Assembly (NCBI RefSeq): GCF_009862265.1
Contig: NZ_WWGX01000071.1
Span: 1-64,000, forward strand
Source of the DNA: Streptomyces sp. SID8352
GTDB taxonomy: Bacteria; Actinomycetota; Actinomycetes; Streptomycetales; Streptomycetaceae
Reading direction: 5' to 3'
DNA length: 64,000 bases
Shown: in pieces, positions 1-7,528 of the stretch
Layout of the letters: each line of letters starts with the position of its first letter
Position numbering within the stretch: position 1 is the stretch's first letter
Translations under genes and position numbers: made by a program
The notes under the pieces: generated by a model
What the model saw: the letters and a program-made list of their open reading frames with translations, nothing else
What the model was told of the DNA's origin: nothing
Database searches by the model: none

Positions 1-102
1 GGGCTGTGCCCGTACCCGGGCTGTGCCCGTACCCGGGCTGTGCCCGTACCCGGGCTGTGCCCGTACCCGGGCTGTGCCCGTACCCGGGCTGTGCCTGTAC
101 CC
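1..102. repeat. 17-bp minisatellite, about six tandem copies
   Basis: Unit gggctgtgcccgtaccc occurs five times exactly (1-85) and once with one substitution (86-102). The array starts at the window edge, so it may continue to the left. A 17-bp unit shifts frame at each copy, so the short open frames through it are unlikely to be coding. Confidence 0.95.
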
Positions 103-853
103 GGACCGGAGGCCCGCACCCGGGCCGTACCTGGGGCCCGGATCCGGGCCGGGGCCCCGAGCGTCGGGAGCGCGGCCCCGCCCGGCCCCGCGGGGCCCGC
201 CGCCGGGCGGAGGAGGGACGCGGTGCCGGGACCCGGGCCGCCCTCCCGGCCGTTCGGCAGGGCGCGTGGCGCGGCGGACGCCTCCACCGCCTCCTCCCCG
301 TTTCCGCCGCCCCCGTTCCCGGCGCGTCCACGCGTGTCCGCCGTGCCGCCGTCCCTCACCGACCCCGCCGCCGTCGCGCGCGGGCGCTCCGAGTCGCCCC
401 CTCCCCACCGTTCCTCCGCCTCGCGCCCGTGCCCGCCGTCCCCCGTCCGGCCGGGTCCGAACACGCCCTTCCCGGGCACGACATGATCCACAATGGCCCC
501 GGGCCGGGGCGGCCGGGAACCGGTGCCGTCCGCCGCATGGACACGGCGAATGGTCTAGTCCACAATGGCTCTTGAGACCGGGCGTGCGCACGAGCACGCC
601 GACGTAGGGCTTCCGCCTTCCCCGCACAGGAGGGCGGACCGAGGAGCCGGGCTCTCTGCCCTGACTGCCGGGTTCCTCACCCACGGCCGACCGGGACCGC
701 ACACCCCACGGCCGTTGTTTGCTCCGGGCTGCGGTGCCGGGAGGGCTGAGGGTCCCTCCCAGGCGCCGCGGCCCGTGGGTTCTCCCGGGGCCGCCGGACA
801 CCGCGGGGCGGCTGGTTTCGATCGCCTCCCCGACCGCCGGGTACGCTCGCCCC
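103..853. other. Non-coding region upstream of the PdtaS-like kinase gene
   Basis: No convincing gene was found. Open frames here are GC-rich, arginine/proline-rich shadows. The stretch holds the dre-like operator at 549-564 and a second copy of its right flank (tccacaatgg at 487-496). The immediate upstream part of the kinase gene shows no clear ribosome binding site. Confidence 0.6.
549..564. promoter_or_regulatory. DasR-type operator (dre site)
   Basis: The sequence aatggtctagtccaca contains the core TGGTCTAGTCCA, a near-perfect dyad. From memory the DasR consensus of Streptomyces is close to AGTGGTCTAGACCACT. DasR is the GntR-family regulator of N-acetylglucosamine use and development. 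The site lies about 290 bp upstream of the kinase start. It may serve that gene or a gene to the left of the window. Confidence 0.6.
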
Positions 854-2341
854 GTGCCCTCCATGAACGAACTCGTGCGCCAGCACACCGCCCTGGACGA
901 CTCCGACCTCGAGTGGCTCCACCTGCTGGTCTCGGAGTGGCAGCTCCTCTCCGACCTCTCCTTCGCCGACCTGGTCCTCTGGGTCCCCACCCGGGACGGC
1001 ACGCGCTACGTGTCCGTGGCGCAAATGCGGCCCAACACCGGCCCCACCTCGTACCAGGACGACATGGTCGGCCATCTGGTGCCGCGGGGCCGCCGCCCCA
1101 TGCTGGACATCGCCCTGGACGAGGGGCGGATCGTGCGCGAGGGCGACCCGGAGTGGCGCGAGGAGGTCCCGGTCCGCGTCGAGTCGATCCCGGTGCGCCG
1201 CCAGGAGCGGGTGCTCGGGGTCATCGCCCGCAACACCAACCTGTTGACCGTGCGCACCCCGAGCCGCCTGGAGCTCACCTATCTGCAGAGCGCCTCCGAC
1301 CTCGCGCAGATGATCGCGGCCGGCGCCTTCCCGTTCGAGAACCAGCAGGTCGACATGGACGCCTCGCCCCGCGTCGGGGACGGCCTGATCCGCCTGGACG
1401 CGGACGGGATCGTCCACTACGCGTCACCGAACGCGCTGTCGGCCTATCACCGGATGGGGTTGGCCGCCGACCTCGTCGGGCACCACCTCGGGCGGACGAC
1501 CGCCGAACTCGCCCCGTCCCGCGGCCCGGTCGACGAGGCGCTCGCCAAGGTGGCCAGCGGCTGGGCACCGCGCGAGTTCGAGGTCGAGGCGCGGGGCGGG
1601 GTGATCCAGTTCCGGGCCATCCCGCTCAAGCCCAAGGGCACCCGCATCGGTTCCCTGGTCCTGCTCCGCGACGTCACGGAACTGCGGCGCAGGGAACGCG
1701 AACTGATCACCAAGGACGCCACCATCCGGGAGATCCACCACCGGGTGAAGAACAACCTCCAGACGGTGGCCGCGCTGCTGCGGCTCCAGGCCCGCCGGAT
1801 CGAGTCCGAGCGGGGGCGTGAGGCGCTGGAGGAGGCGGTGCGCCGGGTCGGCTCCATCGCGATCGTCCACGAGACGCTGTCCCAGAACCTGGACGAGCGG
1901 GTGGAGTTCGACGAGATCGCGGACCGGGTGCTGGCGATGGTGGCGGAGATCGCGCCGGGCAAGGTCATCGGCCGGCGCACCGGCCGCTTCGGCATCCTGG
2001 ACGCCGAGGTCGCCACCCCGCTGTCCATGGTGCTGACCGAGGTGCTGCAGAACGCGCTGGAGCACGGTTTCCGCCAGGGGGAGACGGGCACGGTGGAGGT
2101 CTCGGCCGTGCGCGGCGGGACGACGAAGCAGGCCCGCCTCCTGGTCACCGTCCAGGACGACGGGGTGGGACTGCCCGCGGACTTCGACCCGCACCGCTCC
2201 GGCAATCTCGGGCTGCAGATCGTCCGCACCCTGGTGGAGGGCGAGCTGGGCGGTTCCTTCGACATGGTGCCCGCTCCGGGGCGGGGCACCCGGGTGATCC
2301 TCGACATTCCCGTGGCGACGCGGAAGGAACGGCCGAAGTAG
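854..2341 (+). CDS. pdtaS: PdtaS-like cytosolic sensor histidine kinase (GAF/PAS, HisKA_2, HATPase)
   Basis: A 495-residue soluble kinase with no membrane segment. The N-terminal half (about 1-150) looks like a GAF-type sensor, followed by a PAS-like segment (about 170-270). The HisKA_2 block reads EIHHRVKNNLQTVAALLRLQ, with histidines at about 295/296 as phospho-acceptor candidates. The ATPase part has the N box (VLQNALEHGF), a DDGVGL box and a GNLGLQIV box. The family, typified by mycobacterial PdtaS, phosphorylates ANTAR response regulators that act on RNA; no such partner is in this window. GTG at 854 was chosen; ATG at 863 is an equal alternative, since neither has a clear Shine-Dalgarno sequence. 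It converges on wblE, as in mycobacteria. Confidence 0.9.
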   Translation: MPSMNELVRQHTALDDSDLEWLHLLVSEWQLLSDLSFADLVLWVPTRDGTRYVSVAQMRPNTGPTSYQDDMVGHLVPRGRRPMLDIALDEGRIVREGDPEWREEVPVRVESIPVRRQERVLGVIARNTNLLTVRTPSRLELTYLQSASDLAQMIAAGAFPFENQQVDMDASPRVGDGLIRLDADGIVHYASPNALSAYHRMGLAADLVGHHLGRTTAELAPSRGPVDEALAKVASGWAPREFEVEARGGVIQFRAIPLKPKGTRIGSLVLLRDVTELRRRERELITKDATIREIHHRVKNNLQTVAALLRLQARRIESERGREALEEAVRRVGSIAIVHETLSQNLDERVEFDEIADRVLAMVAEIAPGKVIGRRTGRFGILDAEVATPLSMVLTEVLQNALEHGFRQGETGTVEVSAVRGGTTKQARLLVTVQDDGVGLPADFDPHRSGNLGLQIVRTLVEGELGGSFDMVPAPGRGTRVILDIPVATRKERPK

Positions 2342-2501
2342 CGGGAGCGCGGCGCGGAAGGGTCCGCCGCGCCGACCGGGGGTGTCCATCGGGTCAATCG
2401 GATGCGGGAGAGGGTGGCCCCGTCAACCTGATGTGGTGAAAGACAACGCCAAAGGGTTGTCGGCGGAATGCCTTTCCGGAAACGGCCCGGGACAGCGAAA
2501 A

Positions 2502-2525
2502 GCCCCGGACCGTGAAGTCCGGGGC
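2502..2525 (-). terminator. Hairpin terminator downstream of wblE
   Basis: A perfect 9-bp stem (gccccggac / gtccggggc) with a 6-nt loop lies about 110 bp beyond the wblE stop. Read on the minus strand it is followed by TTTTCG, as expected of an intrinsic terminator. It also lies between the convergent kinase and wblE genes and may act on both. Confidence 0.75.
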
Positions 2526-2633
2526 CAATGCTCGTGCTTGCGCATCGGGGTACTGCGCGCTGCGGCTCGGGGGCGGGAGTTGCGTACACGCTGTACGCGC
2601 CGCCAAGCTCAGGCTGTCAGCAGGGGTGGCTGG

Positions 2634-2891
2634 TCAGGCGGAGGCCTGACGAGCCCGGTTGCGGGCGGCACGGCGCTTCATCGCGCGGCGCTCGTCCTCG
2701 CTGAGACCACCCCAGACGCCGGAGTCCTGGCCGGACTCGAGCGCCCACTGCAGACACTGCTCCATTACCGGGCAGCGACGGCAGACGGCCTTGGCTTCCT
2801 CGATCTGCAGCAGCGCGGGACCGGTGTTGCCGATGGGGAAGAAGAGCTCGGGGTCTTCCTCGCGGCAAACGGCGCGGTGACGCCAGTCCAT
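2634..2891 (-). CDS. wblE: WhiB-family iron-sulfur regulator WblE
   Basis: An 85-residue Wbl protein. It has the four conserved cysteines at 9, 37, 40 and 46 (spacing C-X27-C-X2-C-X5-C) that hold a [4Fe-4S] cluster, the GVWGG turn at 58-62, and a basic C-terminal tail (KRRAARNRARQ) for DNA binding. The sequence agrees throughout with remembered Streptomyces WblE, the ortholog of mycobacterial WhiB1. Wbl proteins act with the principal sigma factor at redox- or NO-sensitive promoters. The start is supported by AAGGAGAGG placed 8 nt before ATG. The roughly 320 bp upstream are non-coding and probably hold its promoter. Confidence 0.97.
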   Translation of the reverse strand: MDWRHRAVCREEDPELFFPIGNTGPALLQIEEAKAVCRRCPVMEQCLQWALESGQDSGVWGGLSEDERRAMKRRAARNRARQASA

Positions 2892-3209
2892 GGCTGCTAC
2901 CTCTCCTTGGTATTACGTGCAAGTGCTTGTGAATGTGAACGCTTTCACGAATCCCTCAACAAGGGAAGGGCCTACCGCCAGGTTCCCTGGCGCGGTCCTG
3001 TGTTTTGAGGAGGGGTTCCGGTGATCAGTGGAGGCCGGTGTTGCGGGCCGTCCCGATCGCCATGTAGAGATTCGCAAACCTCGGCGGCGGATACAACCCC
3101 TTCCGGAAAGTTTTTTTTGATTCTTCGGTGTCGACTAGGTCACAGCCGTACTTCCATGGGGTGGACCCTGGCCTAAACGTTCGAGTGAAAGGACTTTGGG
3201 CCCTTCTGC
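2892..3209. promoter_or_regulatory. Upstream region of wblE
   Basis: No credible gene. It contains the 14-bp imperfect dyad gtgaacgctttcac (2935-2948), 44-57 bp before the wblE start, and an A/T-rich tract around 3111-3124 that is unusual for this genome. The short minus-strand open frame here lacks a ribosome binding site. The wblE promoter is expected in this stretch, but no -10/-35 pair is clear enough to call. Confidence 0.5.
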
Positions 3210-4178
3210 TCACACAATCACACGCAGTGCACGGCGTACGCCTGTGAACGTCACGCTGGTGCGCAGCCCCAGATGGTCACCGTCCATCTGGAGAGGCAGT
3301 GGCGCCTTCGAATGCAAGGTGAAGGCGCTCAGGTCGTGCAGGGAGACCGCGTGCCTGCCCCGGGGGCCCCGCTCGGGGGACGAAGTGAGCAACTGGGTGC
3401 CATACCGGGCAACCGCGGCGGTCGACAGGCGGCTGAGGCCGAGCACGTCGAGGCCGGTATCGAACGAGGCCTTAGGCGACGCGTAGATCGGGCGATTGCC
3501 GAGAAACGTCCAGGGGCACGTGTTCGAGACTATGGAGAGCACCAGACCCGTGACCGGGTCCTCGCCCTCCCGCTCCAGGGTGATCGTCCCGCTGCGGCGG
3601 TGCGGCTCGCCGATGAGCTGACGCACCACCTGGCGCACGTACAGGGCGTGCGTCGACTTCGCGCCCTGCTCGCGGTGCTGCTCGACCCGCCCGACCACCC
3701 CCGCGTCGAAGCCGAGCCCGGCGTTGAAGGTGAACCAGCGGGACGGCACCGACTCGTCGTCCGTGCCGGGGGTACCCGAGGCCACTCCGAGACCGACGGT
3801 CCGCTCGCGGCCCTCACGCAGCGCGTCCAGCAGGGCGCCGGTCGCCTCCACCGCGTGGTTGGGCAGGCCCAGGGCGCGTGCGAAGACGTTGGTGGAGCCG
3901 CCGGGGACCACCGCGAGGCGGGGCAGGCGGTCGGGGTCGGGCCCGGCGTGCAGCAGTCCGTTGACGACCTCGTTCACCGTGCCGTCGCCGCCGAGGGCCA
4001 CCACCAGCTCGATGTCCGCGCTCTGCGCCGCCAGGCGGCCGAGGTCGCGTGCGTGGCCGCGGTACTCGGTGGTGACCGCCTCCAGCTTCATCTCGCTCGC
4101 GAGCGCGTGGATCAGGACGTCGCGCGTACGCGCGCTCGTGGTGGTTGCCGCCGGGTTGACCACGAGAAGTGCACGCAT
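3210..4178 (-). CDS. Diacylglycerol kinase catalytic-domain protein (lipid kinase)
   Basis: A 322-residue member of the DagK/sphingosine-kinase/YegS family, which uses ATP to phosphorylate lipid alcohols at the membrane. The start MRALLVVNPAAT is typical. The nucleotide-binding GGDGTVNEVVNG motif lies at about 63-74, and PGGSTNVFARALGLP follows as the second conserved glycine-rich loop. The frame is open much further upstream, but ATG 4178 gives the family-typical N-terminus. It lies upstream of and parallel to wblE. The substrate cannot be read from sequence. Confidence 0.88.
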   Translation of the reverse strand: MRALLVVNPAATTTSARTRDVLIHALASEMKLEAVTTEYRGHARDLGRLAAQSADIELVVALGGDGTVNEVVNGLLHAGPDPDRLPRLAVVPGGSTNVFARALGLPNHAVEATGALLDALREGRERTVGLGVASGTPGTDDESVPSRWFTFNAGLGFDAGVVGRVEQHREQGAKSTHALYVRQVVRQLIGEPHRRSGTITLEREGEDPVTGLVLSIVSNTCPWTFLGNRPIYASPKASFDTGLDVLGLSRLSTAAVARYGTQLLTSSPERGPRGRHAVSLHDLSAFTLHSKAPLPLQMDGDHLGLRTSVTFTGVRRALRVIV

Positions 4179-4822
4179 GGGGTGCAGGGTACCTACTGCG
4201 GGGTACCCGTCCCAGCCCGAGGTGGGTCTCCGGTGGGAGAAGCGGCGGAAGCGCGGGCGTAAAGGGCGGGGGAGAACGGGACGGACGCCCGGGGCGGGAA
4301 CCGGCGGACCCGGGGCGGTGCGGAGCCGGGGCCGACACGGTGGACAGGGGGTCCGCCACGGCACCCGAGCGGTCGGCACCTGGCGCGGCGGTGCGCTCGG
4401 CCGGGATGCGTAGCGTAGGCCGTGACCCGCCCGGCCGGGATGTGTGTCCCGGAACACGTGCCGCTCAGGGAGGGGCCGACGCGTGGGGCGGGACGGTGCG
4501 CGTGCGGCGCGCGGCCCCCGCACGCCCCGGGCGGGGAGGGCACCCGCGTGGCCGCGCCGTCGGCGAACGCCCTTCGCGGGACGCCACACGTCCCTTCGCG
4601 GACATGTTCACCAGGGGACGGCGCGTCAGGAGAGGGCGCGCGAGGGGCACCCTTCCCCGGCGGGTGCGCGAGGCGCGCCGCCCGGCACGAACGCCGCGGG
4701 CGCGGAAGCCGCGTCGCTCAGGAGAACGCGTGCGCGCGAGAGGGCGGTACGGCGCGCCCGGCGGGCCCTCCGTGCCGGGGCTCGCCCGGGGAAGCGGGGC
4801 GCCCGGGGGCTACCCTTCCAGG
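4179..4822. other. 644-bp intergenic region
   Basis: Between divergent genes (lipid kinase on the minus strand, membrane protein on the plus strand). It is very GC-rich with no recognisable protein. A 7-bp inverted repeat, gggtacc (4187-4193) and ggtaccc (4202-4208), sits 9 bp before the lipid kinase start and could be an operator. Nothing else was supported. Confidence 0.5.
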
Positions 4823-5272
4823 GTGAGCAGTGAGCAGACCCCCGCCCCCGAAGCCCCCGCCGACGCGCCGGAGCCCCGCCCGGGCCGGCTGACCGCCGTG
4901 GCGGCGCTCGCCGCGCTGGAGGGGCTGGTGCTCGTCGTGGGCGGTGTGTGGGTGCTGGTGGAGGGCCTGACCGGGCATCCCGACGACCGGACCACGGCCC
5001 TCACCGGCGGCGTCACCCTGATGGTCCTCGGACTGCTGCCCCTGATCGCCGCGCGCGGGCTGCTCGCCTGCCGGGGCTGGAGCCGGGGCCCCGCCGTCAT
5101 CACGCAGATCCTGGCCCTGCCCGTGGCCGTCAACCTGATCGGTTCCGACGGCGTGGCCGTCCCCGCGGGCGTCGCGCTCGGCGCGGTGGCCGTCACGGCG
5201 CTGCTCATGCTGGTCAACCCGGCCACGACGCTGGCCCTGGGGATCAAGGGGCCCGGCGGGAACAGGAAGTGA
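4823..5272 (+). CDS. Small integral membrane protein
   Basis: 149 residues: a proline/alanine-rich cytosolic start (about 1-20), then four predicted hydrophobic helices (about 23-46, 62-80, 92-110 and 115-138) and a short basic tail. No catalytic motif was seen. GTG at 4823 (VSSEQTPAPEAP) was chosen because codon usage and hydrophobicity become protein-like there. A protein of this kind beside WhiB1-like and lipid-kinase genes is also present in mycobacteria from memory, so the neighbourhood may be functional. Function unknown. Confidence 0.75.
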   Translation: MSSEQTPAPEAPADAPEPRPGRLTAVAALAALEGLVLVVGGVWVLVEGLTGHPDDRTTALTGGVTLMVLGLLPLIAARGLLACRGWSRGPAVITQILALPVAVNLIGSDGVAVPAGVALGAVAVTALLMLVNPATTLALGIKGPGGNRK

Positions 5273-5411
5273 CCGCTTCCTGAGCCCCGGGCGTCCGCCG
5301 CCCCCCCCGGCCGTCCGCGGCCCCGCCTCCCGGGCGGTGGGCCGCGGCGGCCGTCCCGCCCGCAGGCGCCACCGGGACGCGGCCCGGCGGCGCCTCCCGA
5401 CGGGACGGCGG

Positions 5412-6539
5412 CTACTCCTCGACGAGGAGCTTCTCCCGCAACTGCGCCAGGGTGCGCGCCAGCAGCCGCGAGACGTGCATCTGGGAGATGCCGACCTCCT
5501 GCGCGATCTGCGACTGGGTCATGTTGCCGAAGAAGCGCAGCAGCAGGATGCGCTTCTCCCGGGGCGGAAGGTCCTCCAGCAGCGGCTTGAGGGACTCCCG
5601 GTACTCGACCCCCTCCAGCGCCTCGTCCTCGGCGCCGAGGGTGTCCGCGACGGCCGGGGACTCGTCGTCGGTGTCGGGGACGTCCAGGGACAGCGTGGAG
5701 TACGCGTTGGCGGACTCCAGGCCCTCCAGGACCTCCTCCTCCGAGATCGCCAGCCGCTCCGCCAGCTCGTGGACCGTGGGGGAGCGGCCGTGGAGCTGGG
5801 ACAGCTCCGCCGTGGCCGTGGTGAGGGCCAGCCGGAGCTCCTGGAGCCGGCGCGGGACGCGCACCGCCCAGCCCTTGTCCCGGAAGTGCCGCTTGATCTC
5901 GCCGACCACCGTCGGGGTCGCGTACGTGGAGAACTCCACCCCGCGCTCCGGGTCGAAGCGGTCGACGGACTTGATCAGCCCGATGGTGGCGACCTGCGTC
6001 AGGTCGTCCAGCGGCTCGCCCCGGTTGCGGAAGCGGCGGGCGAGGTGCTCGACGAGCGGCAGGTGCATGCGGACGAGCCGGTTGCGCAGCTCCGCGTACT
6101 CGGGGCCGTCCTTCTCCAGCGTGCGCAGCTCCGTGAACAGGGCGCGCGCCCCGCTGCGGTCCTGAGGGTCGTGCCGCGCGTCCTGCGCGCCGCGCACGGC
6201 CGGCGCCGCGTCCTCGGAGTCCCGCTCGTGCTCGCTCATCGTCCCGTCCGTCGCCCTTTCCCGAGCAGGCGCCCCGCCCCGGCCGGGCCCGACGGGGGTG
6301 CTCCCCGCCGGTCCCTCCGGGGGCGCGTGCCGTACGGCACCGTCGCCGGGCCGCTGCCCCGCGCCGGGGACGCCGGCCTCGGGCGCGGCCTCGTCCTCCG
6401 GATGCGGCCGGGCCTGCTCGGGGATTCCGTCGATGCCGTCCGCCACGCGCCGGGCCTCGCTCGGCACACCCGTGCCCTCGGCCGACAGCTCCCGTGTCCC
6501 GCGCTCCTCGTCCCGCACCGGCCCGTCCCCGTTCCTCAC
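5412..6539 (-). CDS. sigH: Stress and development sigma factor SigH (SigB/SigF family)
   Basis: Sigma-70 family group 3 protein. Regions 2 (LTQVATIGLIKSVDRFDPER, then FSTYATPTVVGEIKRHFRDK), 3 (VHELAERLAISEEEVLEGL) and 4 (LPPREKRILLLRFFGNMTQS, then SQIAQEVGISQMHVSRLLAR) are intact. It directs RNA polymerase to stress and developmental promoters and is held by the anti-sigma factor UshX. GTG 6539 overlaps the ushX stop (GTGA), giving 375 residues. ATG 6239 gives a 275-residue form, and the same frame stays open back to ATG 6971. Several SigH isoforms, including larger forms of about 51-52 kDa, are reported in S. coelicolor from memory, so multiple starts are plausible. The sigma core begins at about residue 120 of the 375-residue form. 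Confidence 0.93.
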   Translation of the reverse strand: MRNGDGPVRDEERGTRELSAEGTGVPSEARRVADGIDGIPEQARPHPEDEAAPEAGVPGAGQRPGDGAVRHAPPEGPAGSTPVGPGRGGAPARERATDGTMSEHERDSEDAAPAVRGAQDARHDPQDRSGARALFTELRTLEKDGPEYAELRNRLVRMHLPLVEHLARRFRNRGEPLDDLTQVATIGLIKSVDRFDPERGVEFSTYATPTVVGEIKRHFRDKGWAVRVPRRLQELRLALTTATAELSQLHGRSPTVHELAERLAISEEEVLEGLESANAYSTLSLDVPDTDDESPAVADTLGAEDEALEGVEYRESLKPLLEDLPPREKRILLLRFFGNMTQSQIAQEVGISQMHVSRLLARTLAQLREKLLVEE

Positions 6540-6949
6540 GCCGGCCCGGGTCCGGCGCCGCGCTGTTTGTAGAGGCTGATCGAAACGGTGTTGTCCTCGT
6601 CCACGGCGGAGGAGACCTTGCCCGCGAGGGCCGACAGCACGGTCCACGCGAAGGTGTCCCGCGAGGGGGCGTGACCGTCCGTGGTCGGTGCCGAGACGGT
6701 GACCTCCAGAGAGTCGTCGACGAGGCGGAAGACGCAACTGAGCACCGAGCCGGGCACGGCCTGCTGCAGCAGGATCGCGCAGGCCTCGTCGACCGCGATG
6801 CGCAGGTCCTCGATCTCGTCGAGGGTGAAGTCCAAACGGGCCGCGAGGCCGGCCGTCGCCGTACGCAGCACCGACAGGTAGGCACCCGCGGCCGGCAGCC
6901 GGACTTCCACGAAGTCCTGGGTCGCGGGCTCGCCTGCGATCTGGGACAC
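6536..6949 (-). CDS. ushX: Anti-sigma factor UshX (PrsH), HATPase_c family
   Basis: 137 residues, RsbW-like fold, partner of SigH. In S. coelicolor it is reported to bind SigH and the anti-anti-sigma factor BldG. GTG 6949 is chosen because TGGAGG at 6960-6955 lies 5 nt upstream. The N box reads AVDEACAILL: the usual asparagine after the EA pair is replaced by isoleucine. No clear DxGxG box follows either, so nucleotide binding or kinase activity may be reduced. It is translationally coupled to sigH through GTGA. The whole gene is overlapped by the sigH frame read in another phase. Confidence 0.9.
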   Translation of the reverse strand: MSQIAGEPATQDFVEVRLPAAGAYLSVLRTATAGLAARLDFTLDEIEDLRIAVDEACAILLQQAVPGSVLSCVFRLVDDSLEVTVSAPTTDGHAPSRDTFAWTVLSALAGKVSSAVDEDNTVSISLYKQRGAGPGPA

Positions 6950-7073
6950 CCTCACCTCCAAGGTGGTACATGCGCTACCGGGCCGGGACGACCCCGGGGT
7001 AGCACGACACGTGGTTCAGCGGTGACGTTATCGCGCTCCGATGTCTCCCGTCCCCGGGACCCCGGCCCTTGCT

Positions 7074-7088
7074 GTCACTCATAGTAAA
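7074..7088 (-). promoter_or_regulatory. Candidate BldD operator upstream of ushX-sigH
   Basis: On the minus strand the site reads TTTACTATGAGTGAC. This fits the remembered BldD box NTNACNC(A/T)GNGTNAN at all fixed positions but one (C to A at position 7). It lies about 125 bp before the ushX start. BldD is a known repressor of a sigH promoter in S. coelicolor, so position and sequence agree. Confidence 0.6.
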
Positions 7089-7206
7089 CACGTGAACACG
7101 TACAGTGGCTAGGGGTTCGGCGGGTCCAAATCGGAAGAGCGCGCGCCGGGTTGACGTACCCATGGCTCAGACGGTCGAACCGTCTCCGGCACAGGTCACG
7201 GGCCGG

Positions 7207-7467
7207 TCACACCAGAACATGATCGACAAAGCACCAGCGCCAGTCCTCCCCGGGTTCGAAGGTCCGTATCACGGGATGGCCGGTCTCCTCGTGGTGCGCC
7301 GTCGCGTGCCGCCGCGGCGAGGAGTCGCAGCAGCCGACGTGACCGCAGGTGAGGCACAGCCGCAGTTGAACCGGGTCCGTGCCCTCGGCCAGGCATTCGG
7401 GACAGGTGCCGCCAAGCGGCTGCGGTTCCGGGTGCGGCAGCGCGTCGACGTGCGTGCACTGTTTCAT
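7207..7467 (-). CDS. UBP-type zinc-finger protein
   Basis: 86 residues, almost entirely one ZnF_UBP domain. Zn-ligand pattern: C4/H6, C22/C25, C38/C41, the CGHVGC core, then histidines in RRHATAHHEETGHPV and a final aromatic EDWRWCFVD. In eukaryotes such fingers bind the C-terminal tail of ubiquitin; in actinobacteria the ligand is unknown. ATG 7467 fits the domain start. It is divergent from the Na+/H+ antiporter gene, only 61 bp away, so they share a short promoter region. Confidence 0.85.
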   Translation of the reverse strand: MKQCTHVDALPHPEPQPLGGTCPECLAEGTDPVQLRLCLTCGHVGCCDSSPRRHATAHHEETGHPVIRTFEPGEDWRWCFVDHVLV

Positions 7468-7528
7468 GATGCCCAGGTTACGACGGGTGCGCGGGTGAGC
7501 GCGCGAACGCGGAGGACGGGCGAGGCCG

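Noticed and set aside
23..607. Open frames through the 17-bp repeat array
   Set aside because: The 17-bp unit shifts phase each copy, all frames look equally open, and codon usage is not gene-like.
2382..3008. Plus-strand open frame opposite wblE
   Set aside because: It is antisense to a well-identified gene with a good ribosome binding site.
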